Assembly (NCBI RefSeq): GCF_020026915.1
Contig: NZ_JAINUY010000007.1
Span: forward strand, 1-64,000
Reading direction: 5' to 3'
DNA length: 64,000 nt
Source: Flavobacterium potami
GTDB lineage: Bacteria; Bacteroidota; Bacteroidia; Flavobacteriales; Flavobacteriaceae
Shown: one piece after another, positions 8,255 to 18,944 of the stretch
How the letters are laid out: each line of letters begins with the position of its first letter
How positions within the stretch are numbered: position 1 is the first letter of the stretch
Program-made: the position numbers and the translations under genes
Notes under the pieces: model-generated
Databases searched by the model: none
Told to the model about the DNA's origin: nothing
What the model saw: only the letters and a program-made list of their open reading frames with translations

Positions 8255-10546
8255 ATGAACAAAGAGAGTAAAAGAAGAGAAGCGTTACTGTACCACGCAG
8301 AACCAACTCCAGGAAAAATTCAGGTAGTTCCAACAAAAAAATATGCAACCCAAAGAGATTTGTCATTGGCTTATTCACCAGGAGTTGCAGAGCCATGTTT
8401 AGAAATTGCAGCAAACAAAGAAGACGTTTATAAATATACAGCAAAAGGAAATTTAGTAGCCGTAATTTCAAACGGTACAGCGGTTTTAGGACTTGGAGAT
8501 ATTGGTCCAGAAGCAGGAAAACCTGTAATGGAAGGAAAAGGTTTATTATTTAAAATTTTCTCCGATATTGATGTTTTCGATATCGAAGTTGATACTAAAA
8601 ATGTTGAAGAATTTATACAAACTGTAAAAAATATCGCTCCGACTTTTGGAGGAATCAACCTTGAAGATATTAAAGCACCAGAATCTTTCGAAATTGAAAG
8701 AAGACTGATTGAAGAATTAGATATTCCGGTTATGCACGACGACCAGCACGGAACTGCAATTATCTCTTCGGCTGCTTTAATCAATGCCCTTGAATTGGCA
8801 GAAAAAAATGCAGAAGATGTAAAAGTTGTTGTTTCAGGAGCAGGATCTGCAGCAATTGCTTGTACAGATTTATATGTTTCTTTGGGAGTAAAAGTAGAGA
8901 ACATTTTAATGTTCAACAGTAAAGGACTTTTAACAAAAGACAATCCGTCGCTATCAGATTTGCAATTAAAATATGCTATTGACGGTGCTAAAATTTCGCT
9001 GGAAGAAGCAGTAAAAAATGCAGATGTTTTCATCGGTTTATCATCTGGAAATATTTTGTCTCCAGAAATGTTATTGACAATGTCTAAAAATCCGATCGTG
9101 TTTGCAATGGCAAATCCGAATCCGGAAATCGATTATAATTTGGCTGTAGAAACGAGAAAAGACGTTATTATGGCGACAGGACGTTCAGATTTTCCTAACC
9201 AGGTAAATAACGTTTTAGGTTTCCCTTATATTTTTAGAGGAGCTTTAGACGTAAGAGCGACTAAAATTAACGAAGAAATGAAAATGGCCGCTGTAAAAGC
9301 ATTGGCTATTTTAGCAAAAGAACCAGTTCCTGAGCAGGTAAATGTAGCTTATGGAGCAACAAAATTAGGTTTTGGACAAGAATATATTATTCCTAAACCA
9401 TTTGATCCAAGATTGATCACCGTAGTAGCGCCAGCTGTAGCAAAAGCTGCAATGGAATCTGGAGTGGCTAAAAATCCTATTACGGATTGGGCAGCTTATG
9501 AGGACGTACTTCGAGAAAGAATGGGGAACGATAATAAGATGGTACGTTTAATTACAAACCGTGCAAAATTAAATCCGAAGAAAATTGTTTTTGCTGAAGC
9601 AGATCAGTTAAATGTCTTAAAAGCAGCACAAATAGTTTATGAAGACGGAATTGGATTCCCAATTTTGTTAGGAAATAAAGAGCAAATATTAGAATTAAAA
9701 GCAGAATTAGGTTTTGATGCCGATCTTGAAATTATTGATCCAAAAATGGATGAAGAAACAGAAAGACGTAATCGATTTGCAAAATCTTTCTGGGAAACCA
9801 GAGGAAGAAGAGGCGTTTCTAAATTAGATGCAGAAAAATTCATGCGTGAAAGAAATTATTTCGCAGCCATGATGGTAAATGAAGGTGAAGCAGATGGTCT
9901 TGTTACAGGATATTCAAGAAGTTACCCTTCTACTGTAAAACCAATGTTGCAATTGATCGAAAAAGCACCAAATGCTTCTTTGGTAGCGACTGCCAACATG
10001 ATGTTGACTTCTCGTGGTCCAATGTTTTTATCAGATACAGCAATAAATATTGATCCATCTGCACAAGATTTGATTAATATTGCCATAATGACGGCTAAAA
10101 CAGCAAAAATGTTTGGAATTGAGCCAGTTATTGCAATGGTTTCATTTTCAAACTTTGGTTCTTCAAACAGTCAAACAGCGTCAAAAGTAAGAGAAGCAGT
10201 TGCTTATCTTCATAAAAATCATCCTGAAATGATTGTTGATGGAGAAATTCAGGCAGATTTTGCTTTAAATCAAGAAATGCTTGAAGAGAAATTTCCTTTC
10301 TCTAAATTAGCAGGGAAAAAAGTAAATACATTGATTTTCCCTAACTTAGAATCGTCCAATATCACGTATAAAATGTTAAAAGAATTATACAAAGTGAATT
10401 CAATTGGACCAATTATGATGGGAATGGGTAAACCAGTTCACATTTTCCAATTAGGCGCAAGCGTAGAAGAAATGGTAAACATGGCTGCCATTGCAGTTAT
10501 TGATGCTCAGGAAAAAGAAAGCAAAAAGAATAAAGTAGCACAATAA
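8255..10546 (+). CDS. maeB: NADP-dependent malic enzyme, two-domain MaeB type
   Basis: The 763-residue cytosolic enzyme oxidatively decarboxylates malate to pyruvate, making NADPH. The N-terminal malic enzyme half (about 1-425) shows Y-S-P-G-V-A-E-P with the catalytic Tyr, G-G-I-N-L-E-D-I-K-A-P-E with the catalytic Lys and acidic metal ligands, D-D-Q-H-G-T-A, and the nucleotide-binding G-A-G-S-A-A. The C-terminal half (about 430-755) is a phosphotransacetylase-like domain (G-L-V-T-G-Y-S-R), in this family a regulatory module binding acetyl-CoA rather than an acetyltransferase. Length is normal for MaeB. It is transcribed from its own promoter, with ruvA following after 78 bp. Confidence 0.96.
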   Translation: MNKESKRREALLYHAEPTPGKIQVVPTKKYATQRDLSLAYSPGVAEPCLEIAANKEDVYKYTAKGNLVAVISNGTAVLGLGDIGPEAGKPVMEGKGLLFKIFSDIDVFDIEVDTKNVEEFIQTVKNIAPTFGGINLEDIKAPESFEIERRLIEELDIPVMHDDQHGTAIISSAALINALELAEKNAEDVKVVVSGAGSAAIACTDLYVSLGVKVENILMFNSKGLLTKDNPSLSDLQLKYAIDGAKISLEEAVKNADVFIGLSSGNILSPEMLLTMSKNPIVFAMANPNPEIDYNLAVETRKDVIMATGRSDFPNQVNNVLGFPYIFRGALDVRATKINEEMKMAAVKALAILAKEPVPEQVNVAYGATKLGFGQEYIIPKPFDPRLITVVAPAVAKAAMESGVAKNPITDWAAYEDVLRERMGNDNKMVRLITNRAKLNPKKIVFAEADQLNVLKAAQIVYEDGIGFPILLGNKEQILELKAELGFDADLEIIDPKMDEETERRNRFAKSFWETRGRRGVSKLDAEKFMRERNYFAAMMVNEGEADGLVTGYSRSYPSTVKPMLQLIEKAPNASLVATANMMLTSRGPMFLSDTAINIDPSAQDLINIAIMTAKTAKMFGIEPVIAMVSFSNFGSSNSQTASKVREAVAYLHKNHPEMIVDGEIQADFALNQEMLEEKFPFSKLAGKKVNTLIFPNLESSNITYKMLKELYKVNSIGPIMMGMGKPVHIFQLGASVEEMVNMAAIAVIDAQEKESKKNKVAQ

Positions 10547-10597
10547 ACGTTCTAACAAGGATTGGCCAAATTTGTCGTAGTTTTATGGCATTTTTGT

Positions 10598-10605
10598 TAT
10601 ATTTG
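10598..10605 (+). promoter_or_regulatory. ruvA promoter -7 element (TATATTTG) with TTTG at 10571
   Basis: Perfect TAnnTTTG 19 bp before the ruvA start. A TTTG at 10571-10574 lies 23 bp upstream, at the long end of the known -33 spacing. ruvA and sprA probably share this promoter. Confidence 0.6.
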
Positions 10606-10624
10606 ATACTAAGAAATTACATTT

Positions 10625-11206
10625 ATGATAGCACATTTGCAAGGCAAATTAGTAGAAAAGAATCCTACAGAAGTTGTAATTGATTGTGGAGGTGTTGGTT
10701 ATCAGGTAAATATATCCCTGCATACTTACTCTTTAATTCCAAATTCTGAAAATATAAAATTGTATACGCATCTTCAAATTAAAGAAGATGCGCATACTTT
10801 ATATGGTTTTGCCGAAAAATCGGAACGAGAAATTTTTAGAATGCTGCTTTCAGTTTCAGGAATTGGAGCAGGAATCGCCAGAACAATGCTTTCGTCGATA
10901 GAACCAAAGCAAATCATTAATGCCATTGCGTCGGGAGATGTTGGCTTAATACAGTCTATCAAAGGGATAGGGAACAAAACAGCACAAAGAGTTATACTTG
11001 ATCTAAAAGATAAAGTTGTTAAATTATATGATTTGGACGAAGTTTTTGCTGTTCAAAACAATAGAAATCGAGATGAAGCGTTATCTGCTCTAGAAGTGTT
11101 AGGTTTTGTCCGAAAAGCTTCTGAAAAAGTAGTGGAAAAAATCGTAAAAGAAGATCCAGAAGCTACTGTGGAAACAATCATCAAAAAGGCTTTAAAAAGC
11201 TTATAA
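10625..11206 (+). CDS. ruvA: Holliday junction branch-migration protein RuvA
   Basis: This 193-residue protein forms the DNA-binding tetramer that loads RuvB on Holliday junctions. It has the N-terminal OB fold starting M-I-A-H-L-Q-G-K, two helix-hairpin-helix motifs (V-S-G-I-G about residue 79 and I-K-G-I-G-N-K-T-A about 113), and the C-terminal domain III (about 147-193) that contacts RuvB. The length is normal. sprA begins 24 bp downstream. No ruvB or ruvC is in the window. Confidence 0.97.
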   Translation: MIAHLQGKLVEKNPTEVVIDCGGVGYQVNISLHTYSLIPNSENIKLYTHLQIKEDAHTLYGFAEKSEREIFRMLLSVSGIGAGIARTMLSSIEPKQIINAIASGDVGLIQSIKGIGNKTAQRVILDLKDKVVKLYDLDEVFAVQNNRNRDEALSALEVLGFVRKASEKVVEKIVKEDPEATVETIIKKALKSL

Positions 11207-11230
11207 ATTCATTTTATATAAAAGAATTCT

Positions 11231-14200
11231 ATGCGTAAAATTTGTATTTTGTTGCTGGTTTTGCTTTGCGGTACTGTTTTACGTGCGCAGGTTAACCCGC
11301 CAACTCAAGATACAACTAAAACTCAGTTTTCAGTTGGTAAAATTGAGCTTGAAGATCCTCCAAGTGTATTGTCGGCTTATAAGTATGACCCCATTACGGA
11401 CCGTTATATTTATACCAATTCGGTTGATGGTTTTTCGATCAACTATCCTTTAATTTTAACGCCAAGAGAATACGAAGATTTAGTTCTAAAAGAATCTCGA
11501 AGAAATTACTTTAGAAAGAAATCTGATGCCATTGATGGAAAAAAAGCTGGAGCAGAAGCTGCTAAAAAAGATTTACTGCCAAGATATTATATCAATTCTA
11601 GTTTATTTGAAAGCATTTTTGGAAGTAATACCATAGATGTAAAACCCACAGGATCAGTAGAAATGGATTTAGGTTTGCGTTATACCAAACAAGACAATCC
11701 TTCTTTCTCACCAAGAAACAGATCCAGTCTTACTTTTGATTTTGATCAAAGAATCAGTATGAGTTTAATGGGAAAAATTGGAACACGTTTAGAAGTAAAC
11801 GCCAATTACGACACCCAATCAACATTTGCTTTTCAGAACTTATTTAAATTGGCTTATACGCCTTCTGAAGATGATATCGTCCAAAAAGTAGAAGTGGGTA
11901 ATGTCAGCATGCCTTTAAATAGTACCTTAATTCGTGGTGCTCAAAGTTTGTTTGGTGTAAAAACACAACTTCAATTTGGTAAAACAACAATTACCGGAGT
12001 TTTCTCAGAACAGAAATCTCAAACCAAAAGTATAGTCGCAGAAGGTGGAGGGACAGTGCAAAACTTTGATTTGTTTGCATTAGATTACGATAATGATCGA
12101 CATTTCTTCTTGTCCCAGTACTTCAGAAATAAATATGATGCATCTTTAAGAAATTATCCATTAATTGACAGCCGTGTTCAGGTAACAAGAATAGAGGTAT
12201 GGGTAACCAATAAACAAAATAGAGTTGCTACAAACAATAATAATTTAAGAAATGTTATAGCACTTCAGGATTTAGGAGAAGGCCAGGTTTCAGGTGTTCC
12301 TGATAATGAAGTGGTTGTAATTACCAATCCGGTAGGATTCTTTAATAATCCCGTAGATTCTCCAACAGACAACGATAACAATAAATACGACCCTAAAACA
12401 ATTGGGCAGGCAGGCAGTTATTTAAATTCTAATATTAGAGAAATTGTAACCGCAAAATCTGGATTTAACAATACAAATGTAGTTGAGGGAACAGATTATT
12501 CTATTTTAGAAAATGCTAGAAAATTAACAACTAATGAATATACTTTTAATCCACAACTAGGTTATATCTCGTTGCAGCAACGTCTTGCCAATGACGAAAT
12601 TTTAGCTGTAGCTTTTGAATATACCGTTGGAGGAAAAGTGTATCAGGTTGGAGAATTTGGAAGTGATGGTGTAGACGCTACTGTGGTTACAGGAAATAAT
12701 AACGCAAATCAGGCTATTGTTACACAAAGTTTGGTTTTGAAAATGCTGAAAAGTAGTTTGACAAACGTTAATAATCCGGTTTGGAATTTGATGATGAAAA
12801 ACGTGTATCAAATTCCTCAGGCTTATCAAATCAAACAAGAAGATTTTAGGCTTAACATTCTTTACACAGATCCATCACCTATAAATTATATCACGCCAGC
12901 AACAGGAAGCACTTTTCCGCCAAATCCTGCTCCGAATGATAAAGTTGAAAATACTCCTTTATTAAATGTGTTCAATCTGGACCGTTTAAATTATAATAAT
13001 GATCCACAAACTGGTGGAGACGGTTTTTTTGATTATGTTCCCGGAATAACGGTTGATGTGCAAAATGCAAGAATTATTTTTACAACAAAAGAGCCTTTTG
13101 GAGAGCTTTTGTTTAGAAAATTGAATACTGGAGCTGGAGAAAATTATAACGATCCTGCGACCTACAATGCGAATCAGCGAAAATATGTATTTAGAAATAT
13201 GTACCGAAGCACGCAGGCAGGAGCTTTACAGGACAGTGATAAAAACAAATTTTTATTAAGAGGAAAATACAAATCATCAGGAAGTAATGGTATTCCAATT
13301 GGTGCATTCAATGTGCCTCAGGGATCTGTTGTGGTAACTGCGGCGGGTAGAGTTTTGGTTGAAGGTATTGACTATAGTGTCGATTATCAATTAGGTAGAG
13401 TACAAATCTTAGATCCTTCACTTCAGGCTTCAAATACCCCAATTGAAGTTTCGTTAGAAAACAACTCTATTTTTGGACAACAAACCAGAAGGTTCATGGG
13501 GTTAAATGTAGAGCATAAAATTTCAGAGAAATTTGTTGTTGGAGGTACTTTCTTAAAAATGACCGAGCGTCCTTTTACTCAAAAATCAAGTTACGGGCAA
13601 GAATCTGTCAATAATACTATTTTTGGTTTTAATGGTAATTATGCGACAGAAGTTCCGTTTTTGACAAGGTTGGCCAATAAATTACCAAATATTGACACAG
13701 ATGTTCCTTCTAATCTTTCGATTCGAGGAGAAGTTGCATTTTTGAAACCTGATGCTCCAAAAGCTAGTGATTTTGAAGGGGAAGCAACTATTTATATAGA
13801 CGATTTTGAAGGGACCCAAACGACTATCGATATGAGATCTGCTTTTGCATGGAGTCTGGCTTCAACACCATTCATCAACTCAGCAAATGACAATACTTTT
13901 AATGCTAGTTCCAATACGTTAGAATATGGTTATAAACGTGCCAAATTAGCTTGGTATACGATTGATCCAATTTTTTATACGTCTAAACCATCTGGAATTT
14001 CAAATGATGATTTGTCTTTAAATACAACCAGAAGAATTTACAGCAGGGAACTTTATCCAAATACAGATATTGCGCAAGGGCAGATCCAGGTTATTAATAC
14101 GTTAGATTTATCTTACTATCCATCAGACAGAGGGCCTTATAATAACAATCCGAATTTTTCTTCAACGAATCCTTCTACCAATTTCGGGGGAATCATGCGT

Positions 14201-17200
14201 GCTTTAAATTCAACCAATTTCGAACAAGGAAACGTAGAATATATTCAGTTTTGGGTGCTAGATCCATATGTTGGAAACGGAGAATCTCCGACAAGCAATA
14301 CGGGTAAAATCTATTTCAATTTAGGGGAAGTTTCAGAAGATGTTTTAAAAGACGGAAGAAAACAATATGAAAATGGTTTAGGTCCAGATCAGGTTATGGT
14401 AAATCCACAACCACTTTGGGGAGATGTACCTGCGTCGCAATCTTTAATTTATGCTTTTGATACGAATCCTGATAATCGTAGAAATCAAGATGTTGGTTTA
14501 GATGGTTTACCAGATGCAAAAGAAGGAACTATTTATACTAATTACGCAACGGAAGAAGATCCTGCGGCAGATAACTATAAATATTATTTGAATACTGACG
14601 GTGGGGTTTTAGACCGTTACAAAAGATATAACGGAACTGAAAATAACTCAGCTGTTAGTGTTGATGATCCAAATCGTGGTTCAACAACACTTCCTGATGT
14701 AGAAGATATCAACCGTGATAATACCATGAGTACGATCAATGCGTATTATGAATACAGTATTGATGTAAGACCAGGAATGCAGGTTGGAGAAAATTATATT
14801 ACAGATATTAGAGAAGTAAGCAATGTAGAGCTTCCAAACGGAGGTACGACAAATGCAAGATGGATTCAGTTTAAAATCCCGGTTTCTCAGCCACAAAATA
14901 CAATTGGAAACATTACCGATTTTAGATCAATTCGTTTTATGAGAATGTTCATGACGGGATTTAATGATCAAATGACTGTTCGTTTTGGAGCGTTAGATTT
15001 AGTAAGAGGAGAATGGAGAAGATATACAGGAACATTGGATGCAAATGATCCTACTCCTGATGATGACGGAACTGAATTTGATGTTGCAGCTGTTAATATT
15101 CAGGAAAATGGAACAAAATGTCCAGTAAATTATGTTATTCCGCCAGGAGTTCAGAGAGAACAATTGTATAATAACAATACGATTATTAATCAAAATGAAC
15201 AATCTTTAGCATTAAGAGTTGCCGGTACAGGATTACAGTATCAGGACTCAAGAGCCGTTTTCAAAAATGTGAGTGTTGATATGCGCCAATATAAAAAACT
15301 GAAAATGTTTTTGCACGCAGAATCATTACCAAATGAACAAGTATTAGAAGATGATGAAATGATTGGGTTTTTACGTTTTGGTAATGACTTTACACAAAAC
15401 TTCTATCAGATCGAGATTCCACTAAAAGTAACAAAAACTGCTGGTGGAGCATGTTCTATTAGTCCTGATCAGGTTTGGATGGACCAGAATAATATCGATG
15501 TTGCTTTGTCTCTATTGACAGCAATGAAAATAAAAGCGATGTCTATAGATCCTAATTCACCAAAAAGGGACATTAATGGAATTTATTATCCTGATGATGA
15601 TCCCGATTTGAGTTCAAACGGAGGTGACGGTGACAGTAAATTAAAATTAGGTATAAAAGGAAATCCGAATTTTGGTTTAGTTCGAAATTTAATGGTCGGA
15701 GTAAAAAGTGTTGCAGATCATAAAGACATTAAAGGAGAGGTTTGGTTTAACGAACTTCGTATGTCTGATATGGAAAACAAAGGAGGTATGGCTGCATTAT
15801 TGAATGTTGATACCAATATGGCTGATTTTGCGACTTTGTCAGCTTCCGGAAAAAAGAGTACAATTGGTTTTGGTTCTCTTGAACAAGGAGCAAATGAAAG
15901 AGATCGAGAAGATATTCAGCAATATAACATTGTAACCAATATGAATTTAGGAAAATTGCTTCCTAAAAAATGGGGAATTAATCTTCCATTTAATTATGCA
16001 ATTGGAGAGGAAGTTATTACACCAGAATATGATCCGTTTAATCAAGATATTAAACTAAGTCAATTGTTGGCAGAAACTACCAACGAGGCAGAAAAAGAAA
16101 ATATTAGAACTCGTGCAGTAGATTATACAAAACGTAGAAGTATCAACTTTATCGGAGTAAGAAAAGACAGAGCGGCAGAACAAAAACCACATGTTTATGA
16201 TGTTGAGAATTTTACATTTTCTCAATCTTATAATCAAGTAGAAAGACATGATTATGAAGTTGAAAATTACAACGACGAACAATCAAGTACTGCCGTTAAC
16301 TACGCCTATACATTTCAGCCGAAAGAAGTGGTGCCGTTCAAAAAGAACCAATTCATGAAAAAAAGTGATTATTGGAAAATGTTAAGTGATCTTAATTTTA
16401 ATTATCTTCCTTCAAATATCTCTTTTAACAGTAATATTTTAAGACAAAGTAATCGTCAGCAATATAGACAAGTTGAATCTGTAGAAGGTATCGGACTTGA
16501 TCCGCTTTATAGAAGAAATTTTGCCTTTAATTATCAATATGGTTTTGGATTTAATTTGACAAAATCATTGAAATTAAATTATACTGCGGCATCAAATAAC
16601 ATCGTAAGAAACTTTTTGAATGACGATAATACGCCAAAAGAAGACTTTAATATTTGGGATGATTATTTTGATATCGGGACGCCAAACCAACATTTGCAAC
16701 AATTGATTGTAAATTATGAAATTCCGATTAATAAAATTCCGATTTTTAGTTTCATAAAAGCGAATTATTCCTATACTGCAGATTACAACTGGCAGCGTCC
16801 ATCTACAGCATTATCACAATATGAGGAGGATGGTGTAACATGGAATTTGGGTAATACAATTCAAAATGCCAATTCGAATACTTTTGCTGCAACTTTAAAT
16901 ATGAATTTGCTCTATAAATATTTAGGGTTGACACCAGGATCTAAACCAGCAAAAGCAAAACCTGTTGCACCTCCTAAACCAGGAGAAAAAATTGTTAATA
17001 CAGCTAAACCAACAGTAAGTAGTAATCCTTTTTATGATGGAATGATTGGAGTTTTGACTAGTATTAAAAATGTCCAAATTAATTATACTAAAAACAGTGG
17101 AACGGTTTTACCAGGATATATTCCCGGAGTTGGTTTCTTCGGAACATCAAAACCTTCGTTAGGATTCGTTTTTGGTAGTCAGGATGATGTTCGCTATGAA

Positions 17201-18478
17201 GCAGCTAAAAACGGTTGGTTGACCGATTATCAAAATTTTAATCAAAATTTTACTCAGGTAAGCAATAAACTTTTGAAAGTAACAGCAAATCTTGATGTCC
17301 TTCCAGACTTAAAAGTAGATTTGTCTATGGATCGTTCTTATTCTGAAAATTCTTCAGAACAATATACAGTTCGAGATTCTATCGGTCAATTGTTTTATAA
17401 ACCATTGTCACCATACACCTATGGAATGTTTTCTATATCGACAGTTTTAATTAAAACAGCTTTTTCGACAAGTAATGAAACACAATCTGCTGCTTTTGAT
17501 GAATTTAGAAGCAACCGTTTAGTAATCGCTAATCGTTTGGCAGAAGAACATTATGGCGCCGGGGTTCCGATTCCGAGATACGATGCTTCTGCGCTTCCGG
17601 CCGAAGATCCGACTGCACCGGTAGAAGATATTTCAAATCCGAATAATACAGAAAGGAAATTAATTCAGTCCAATGATGGGTATCCGATAGGTTACAGTAA
17701 AAGTAATCAAGCTGTATTGCTTCCTTCATTCTTGGCAGCATACACGGGAAGTAATGCTTCTAACTCTTCAACGAGTATTTTTAGAAATTTCCCGATTCCG
17801 AACTGGTCGATAAAGTATAATGGATTGATGCGCTATAAGTATTTTAAAGATCATTTTAGACGTTTCTCATTGCAGCACAATTATAGGGCTTCTTACACTG
17901 TCAGTCAGTTTAGGTCGAATTTTGATTATCTTGAAAATCCAAACGGACAGGACGTGAATTCAAATTTCTTCAATAAAACAATTATGTCGAATGTAAACTT
18001 GGTAGAACAATTTAGTCCACTTATTCGAGTTGATTTTGAATTGAAAAGTTCACTTCGATTATTAACTGAAATTAAGAAAGACCGTGCTTTATCAATGAGT
18101 TTTGATAATAATTTATTGACAGAGGTAAAAGGAGTAGAATATGTTGTTGGGTTAGGATATCGTTTTAAAGATGTAATTATATCTTCGAGACTGGCAGATA
18201 ATCCAACCGGAATTATAAAAAGTGATATTAACCTAAAAGCAGATTTTTCATTTAGAAATAATGAAACGTTAGTTCGCTATTTGGATTACGACAACAACCA
18301 ACTGGCGGCAGGACAGAATATTTGGACCTTAAAGCTTACGGCTGATTACGCTTTCAGTAAAAACTTAACGGCTATATTCTATTATGATCATTCGTTCTCG
18401 AAAGCGGTTATTTCGACTTCATTTCCTTTAACGAATATCAGATCGGGCTTTACACTTCGTTATAATTTCGGAAATTAA
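11231..18478 (+). CDS. sprA: Type IX secretion translocon SprA
   Basis: At 2415 residues with a signal peptide (ending V-L-R-A-Q), this matches SprA (called Sov in Porphyromonas), the very large single-chain outer-membrane barrel through which type IX substrates pass. Aromatic-ended beta strands run through the whole chain. Features matching the family are the N-terminal segment with N-S-S-L-F-E-S-I-F-G-S, the block D-F-E-G-T-Q-T-T-I-D near residue 860, and a last strand ending R-Y-N-F-G-N. The frame is intact. Its likely cargo in this window includes the adhesin at 1-4397 and the Sel1-repeat protein at 31719-33179. It is probably co-transcribed with ruvA. Confidence 0.96.
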   Translation: MRKICILLLVLLCGTVLRAQVNPPTQDTTKTQFSVGKIELEDPPSVLSAYKYDPITDRYIYTNSVDGFSINYPLILTPREYEDLVLKESRRNYFRKKSDAIDGKKAGAEAAKKDLLPRYYINSSLFESIFGSNTIDVKPTGSVEMDLGLRYTKQDNPSFSPRNRSSLTFDFDQRISMSLMGKIGTRLEVNANYDTQSTFAFQNLFKLAYTPSEDDIVQKVEVGNVSMPLNSTLIRGAQSLFGVKTQLQFGKTTITGVFSEQKSQTKSIVAEGGGTVQNFDLFALDYDNDRHFFLSQYFRNKYDASLRNYPLIDSRVQVTRIEVWVTNKQNRVATNNNNLRNVIALQDLGEGQVSGVPDNEVVVITNPVGFFNNPVDSPTDNDNNKYDPKTIGQAGSYLNSNIREIVTAKSGFNNTNVVEGTDYSILENARKLTTNEYTFNPQLGYISLQQRLANDEILAVAFEYTVGGKVYQVGEFGSDGVDATVVTGNNNANQAIVTQSLVLKMLKSSLTNVNNPVWNLMMKNVYQIPQAYQIKQEDFRLNILYTDPSPINYITPATGSTFPPNPAPNDKVENTPLLNVFNLDRLNYNNDPQTGGDGFFDYVPGITVDVQNARIIFTTKEPFGELLFRKLNTGAGENYNDPATYNANQRKYVFRNMYRSTQAGALQDSDKNKFLLRGKYKSSGSNGIPIGAFNVPQGSVVVTAAGRVLVEGIDYSVDYQLGRVQILDPSLQASNTPIEVSLENNSIFGQQTRRFMGLNVEHKISEKFVVGGTFLKMTERPFTQKSSYGQESVNNTIFGFNGNYATEVPFLTRLANKLPNIDTDVPSNLSIRGEVAFLKPDAPKASDFEGEATIYIDDFEGTQTTIDMRSAFAWSLASTPFINSANDNTFNASSNTLEYGYKRAKLAWYTIDPIFYTSKPSGISNDDLSLNTTRRIYSRELYPNTDIAQGQIQVINTLDLSYYPSDRGPYNNNPNFSSTNPSTNFGGIMRALNSTNFEQGNVEYIQFWVLDPYVGNGESPTSNTGKIYFNLGEVSEDVLKDGRKQYENGLGPDQVMVNPQPLWGDVPASQSLIYAFDTNPDNRRNQDVGLDGLPDAKEGTIYTNYATEEDPAADNYKYYLNTDGGVLDRYKRYNGTENNSAVSVDDPNRGSTTLPDVEDINRDNTMSTINAYYEYSIDVRPGMQVGENYITDIREVSNVELPNGGTTNARWIQFKIPVSQPQNTIGNITDFRSIRFMRMFMTGFNDQMTVRFGALDLVRGEWRRYTGTLDANDPTPDDDGTEFDVAAVNIQENGTKCPVNYVIPPGVQREQLYNNNTIINQNEQSLALRVAGTGLQYQDSRAVFKNVSVDMRQYKKLKMFLHAESLPNEQVLEDDEMIGFLRFGNDFTQNFYQIEIPLKVTKTAGGACSISPDQVWMDQNNIDVALSLLTAMKIKAMSIDPNSPKRDINGIYYPDDDPDLSSNGGDGDSKLKLGIKGNPNFGLVRNLMVGVKSVADHKDIKGEVWFNELRMSDMENKGGMAALLNVDTNMADFATLSASGKKSTIGFGSLEQGANERDREDIQQYNIVTNMNLGKLLPKKWGINLPFNYAIGEEVITPEYDPFNQDIKLSQLLAETTNEAEKENIRTRAVDYTKRRSINFIGVRKDRAAEQKPHVYDVENFTFSQSYNQVERHDYEVENYNDEQSSTAVNYAYTFQPKEVVPFKKNQFMKKSDYWKMLSDLNFNYLPSNISFNSNILRQSNRQQYRQVESVEGIGLDPLYRRNFAFNYQYGFGFNLTKSLKLNYTAASNNIVRNFLNDDNTPKEDFNIWDDYFDIGTPNQHLQQLIVNYEIPINKIPIFSFIKANYSYTADYNWQRPSTALSQYEEDGVTWNLGNTIQNANSNTFAATLNMNLLYKYLGLTPGSKPAKAKPVAPPKPGEKIVNTAKPTVSSNPFYDGMIGVLTSIKNVQINYTKNSGTVLPGYIPGVGFFGTSKPSLGFVFGSQDDVRYEAAKNGWLTDYQNFNQNFTQVSNKLLKVTANLDVLPDLKVDLSMDRSYSENSSEQYTVRDSIGQLFYKPLSPYTYGMFSISTVLIKTAFSTSNETQSAAFDEFRSNRLVIANRLAEEHYGAGVPIPRYDASALPAEDPTAPVEDISNPNNTERKLIQSNDGYPIGYSKSNQAVLLPSFLAAYTGSNASNSSTSIFRNFPIPNWSIKYNGLMRYKYFKDHFRRFSLQHNYRASYTVSQFRSNFDYLENPNGQDVNSNFFNKTIMSNVNLVEQFSPLIRVDFELKSSLRLLTEIKKDRALSMSFDNNLLTEVKGVEYVVGLGYRFKDVIISSRLADNPTGIIKSDINLKADFSFRNNETLVRYLDYDNNQLAAGQNIWTLKLTADYAFSKNLTAIFYYDHSFSKAVISTSFPLTNIRSGFTLRYNFGN

Positions 18479-18515
18479 TTTTGGGTTTCTAAACTAGATT
18501 TCATTAGAAGATTAT

Positions 18516-18523
18516 TACATTTG
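18516..18523 (+). promoter_or_regulatory. gcvH promoter -7 element (TACATTTG)
   Basis: Perfect TAnnTTTG about 40 bp before gcvH; no good -33 box. Confidence 0.5.
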
Positions 18524-18563
18524 TGGCTTAAATTTTAAATTATCAATTTTCAAACATACTATT

Positions 18564-18944
18564 ATGAGCATACCAGCAAATTTAAAGTACACAAAAGATC
18601 ACGAATGGGTTAGCATCGAAGGAGATGTTGCGACTGTAGGAATTACTCATTTTGCACAAAAAGAGTTAGGAGATATCGTGTATGTTGAGGTAGAAACTTT
18701 AGATCAGACACTTTCAAAAGATGAAGTTTTTGGAACTGTTGAAGCTGTAAAAACAGTTTCAGATTTATTCTTACCATTAACAGGTGAAATCATTGCTTTT
18801 AATGAAGATTTAGAAAGTGCTCCTGAAACAGTAAATTCAGATCCTTACGGAGCTGGTTGGATGATTAAAATTAAAATTGCTGATGCATCAGAAATTGAGT
18901 CTTTATTATCTGACGAAGCTTATAAAGAATTAATCGGTGCCTAA
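18564..18944 (+). CDS. gcvH: Glycine cleavage system H protein
   Basis: This 126-residue lipoyl carrier shuttles the aminomethyl group between the P, T and L proteins of the glycine cleavage system. The N-terminal Y-T-K-D-H-E-W-V and the lipoylation site V-E-A-V-K-T-V-S-D (Lys near residue 63) are diagnostic, as is P-Y-G-A-G-W-M. Full length. The next gene starts inside its last codons, suggesting translational coupling. gcvP and gcvT are not in the window. Confidence 0.97.
   Translation: MSIPANLKYTKDHEWVSIEGDVATVGITHFAQKELGDIVYVEVETLDQTLSKDEVFGTVEAVKTVSDLFLPLTGEIIAFNEDLESAPETVNSDPYGAGWMIKIKIADASEIESLLSDEAYKELIGA

Noticed and set aside
8428..9033. Minus-strand frame of 201 residues inside maeB
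   Set aside because: Antisense to a clearly coding, conserved enzyme; composition is low-complexity Ser/Ile/Thr, typical of a shadow frame.
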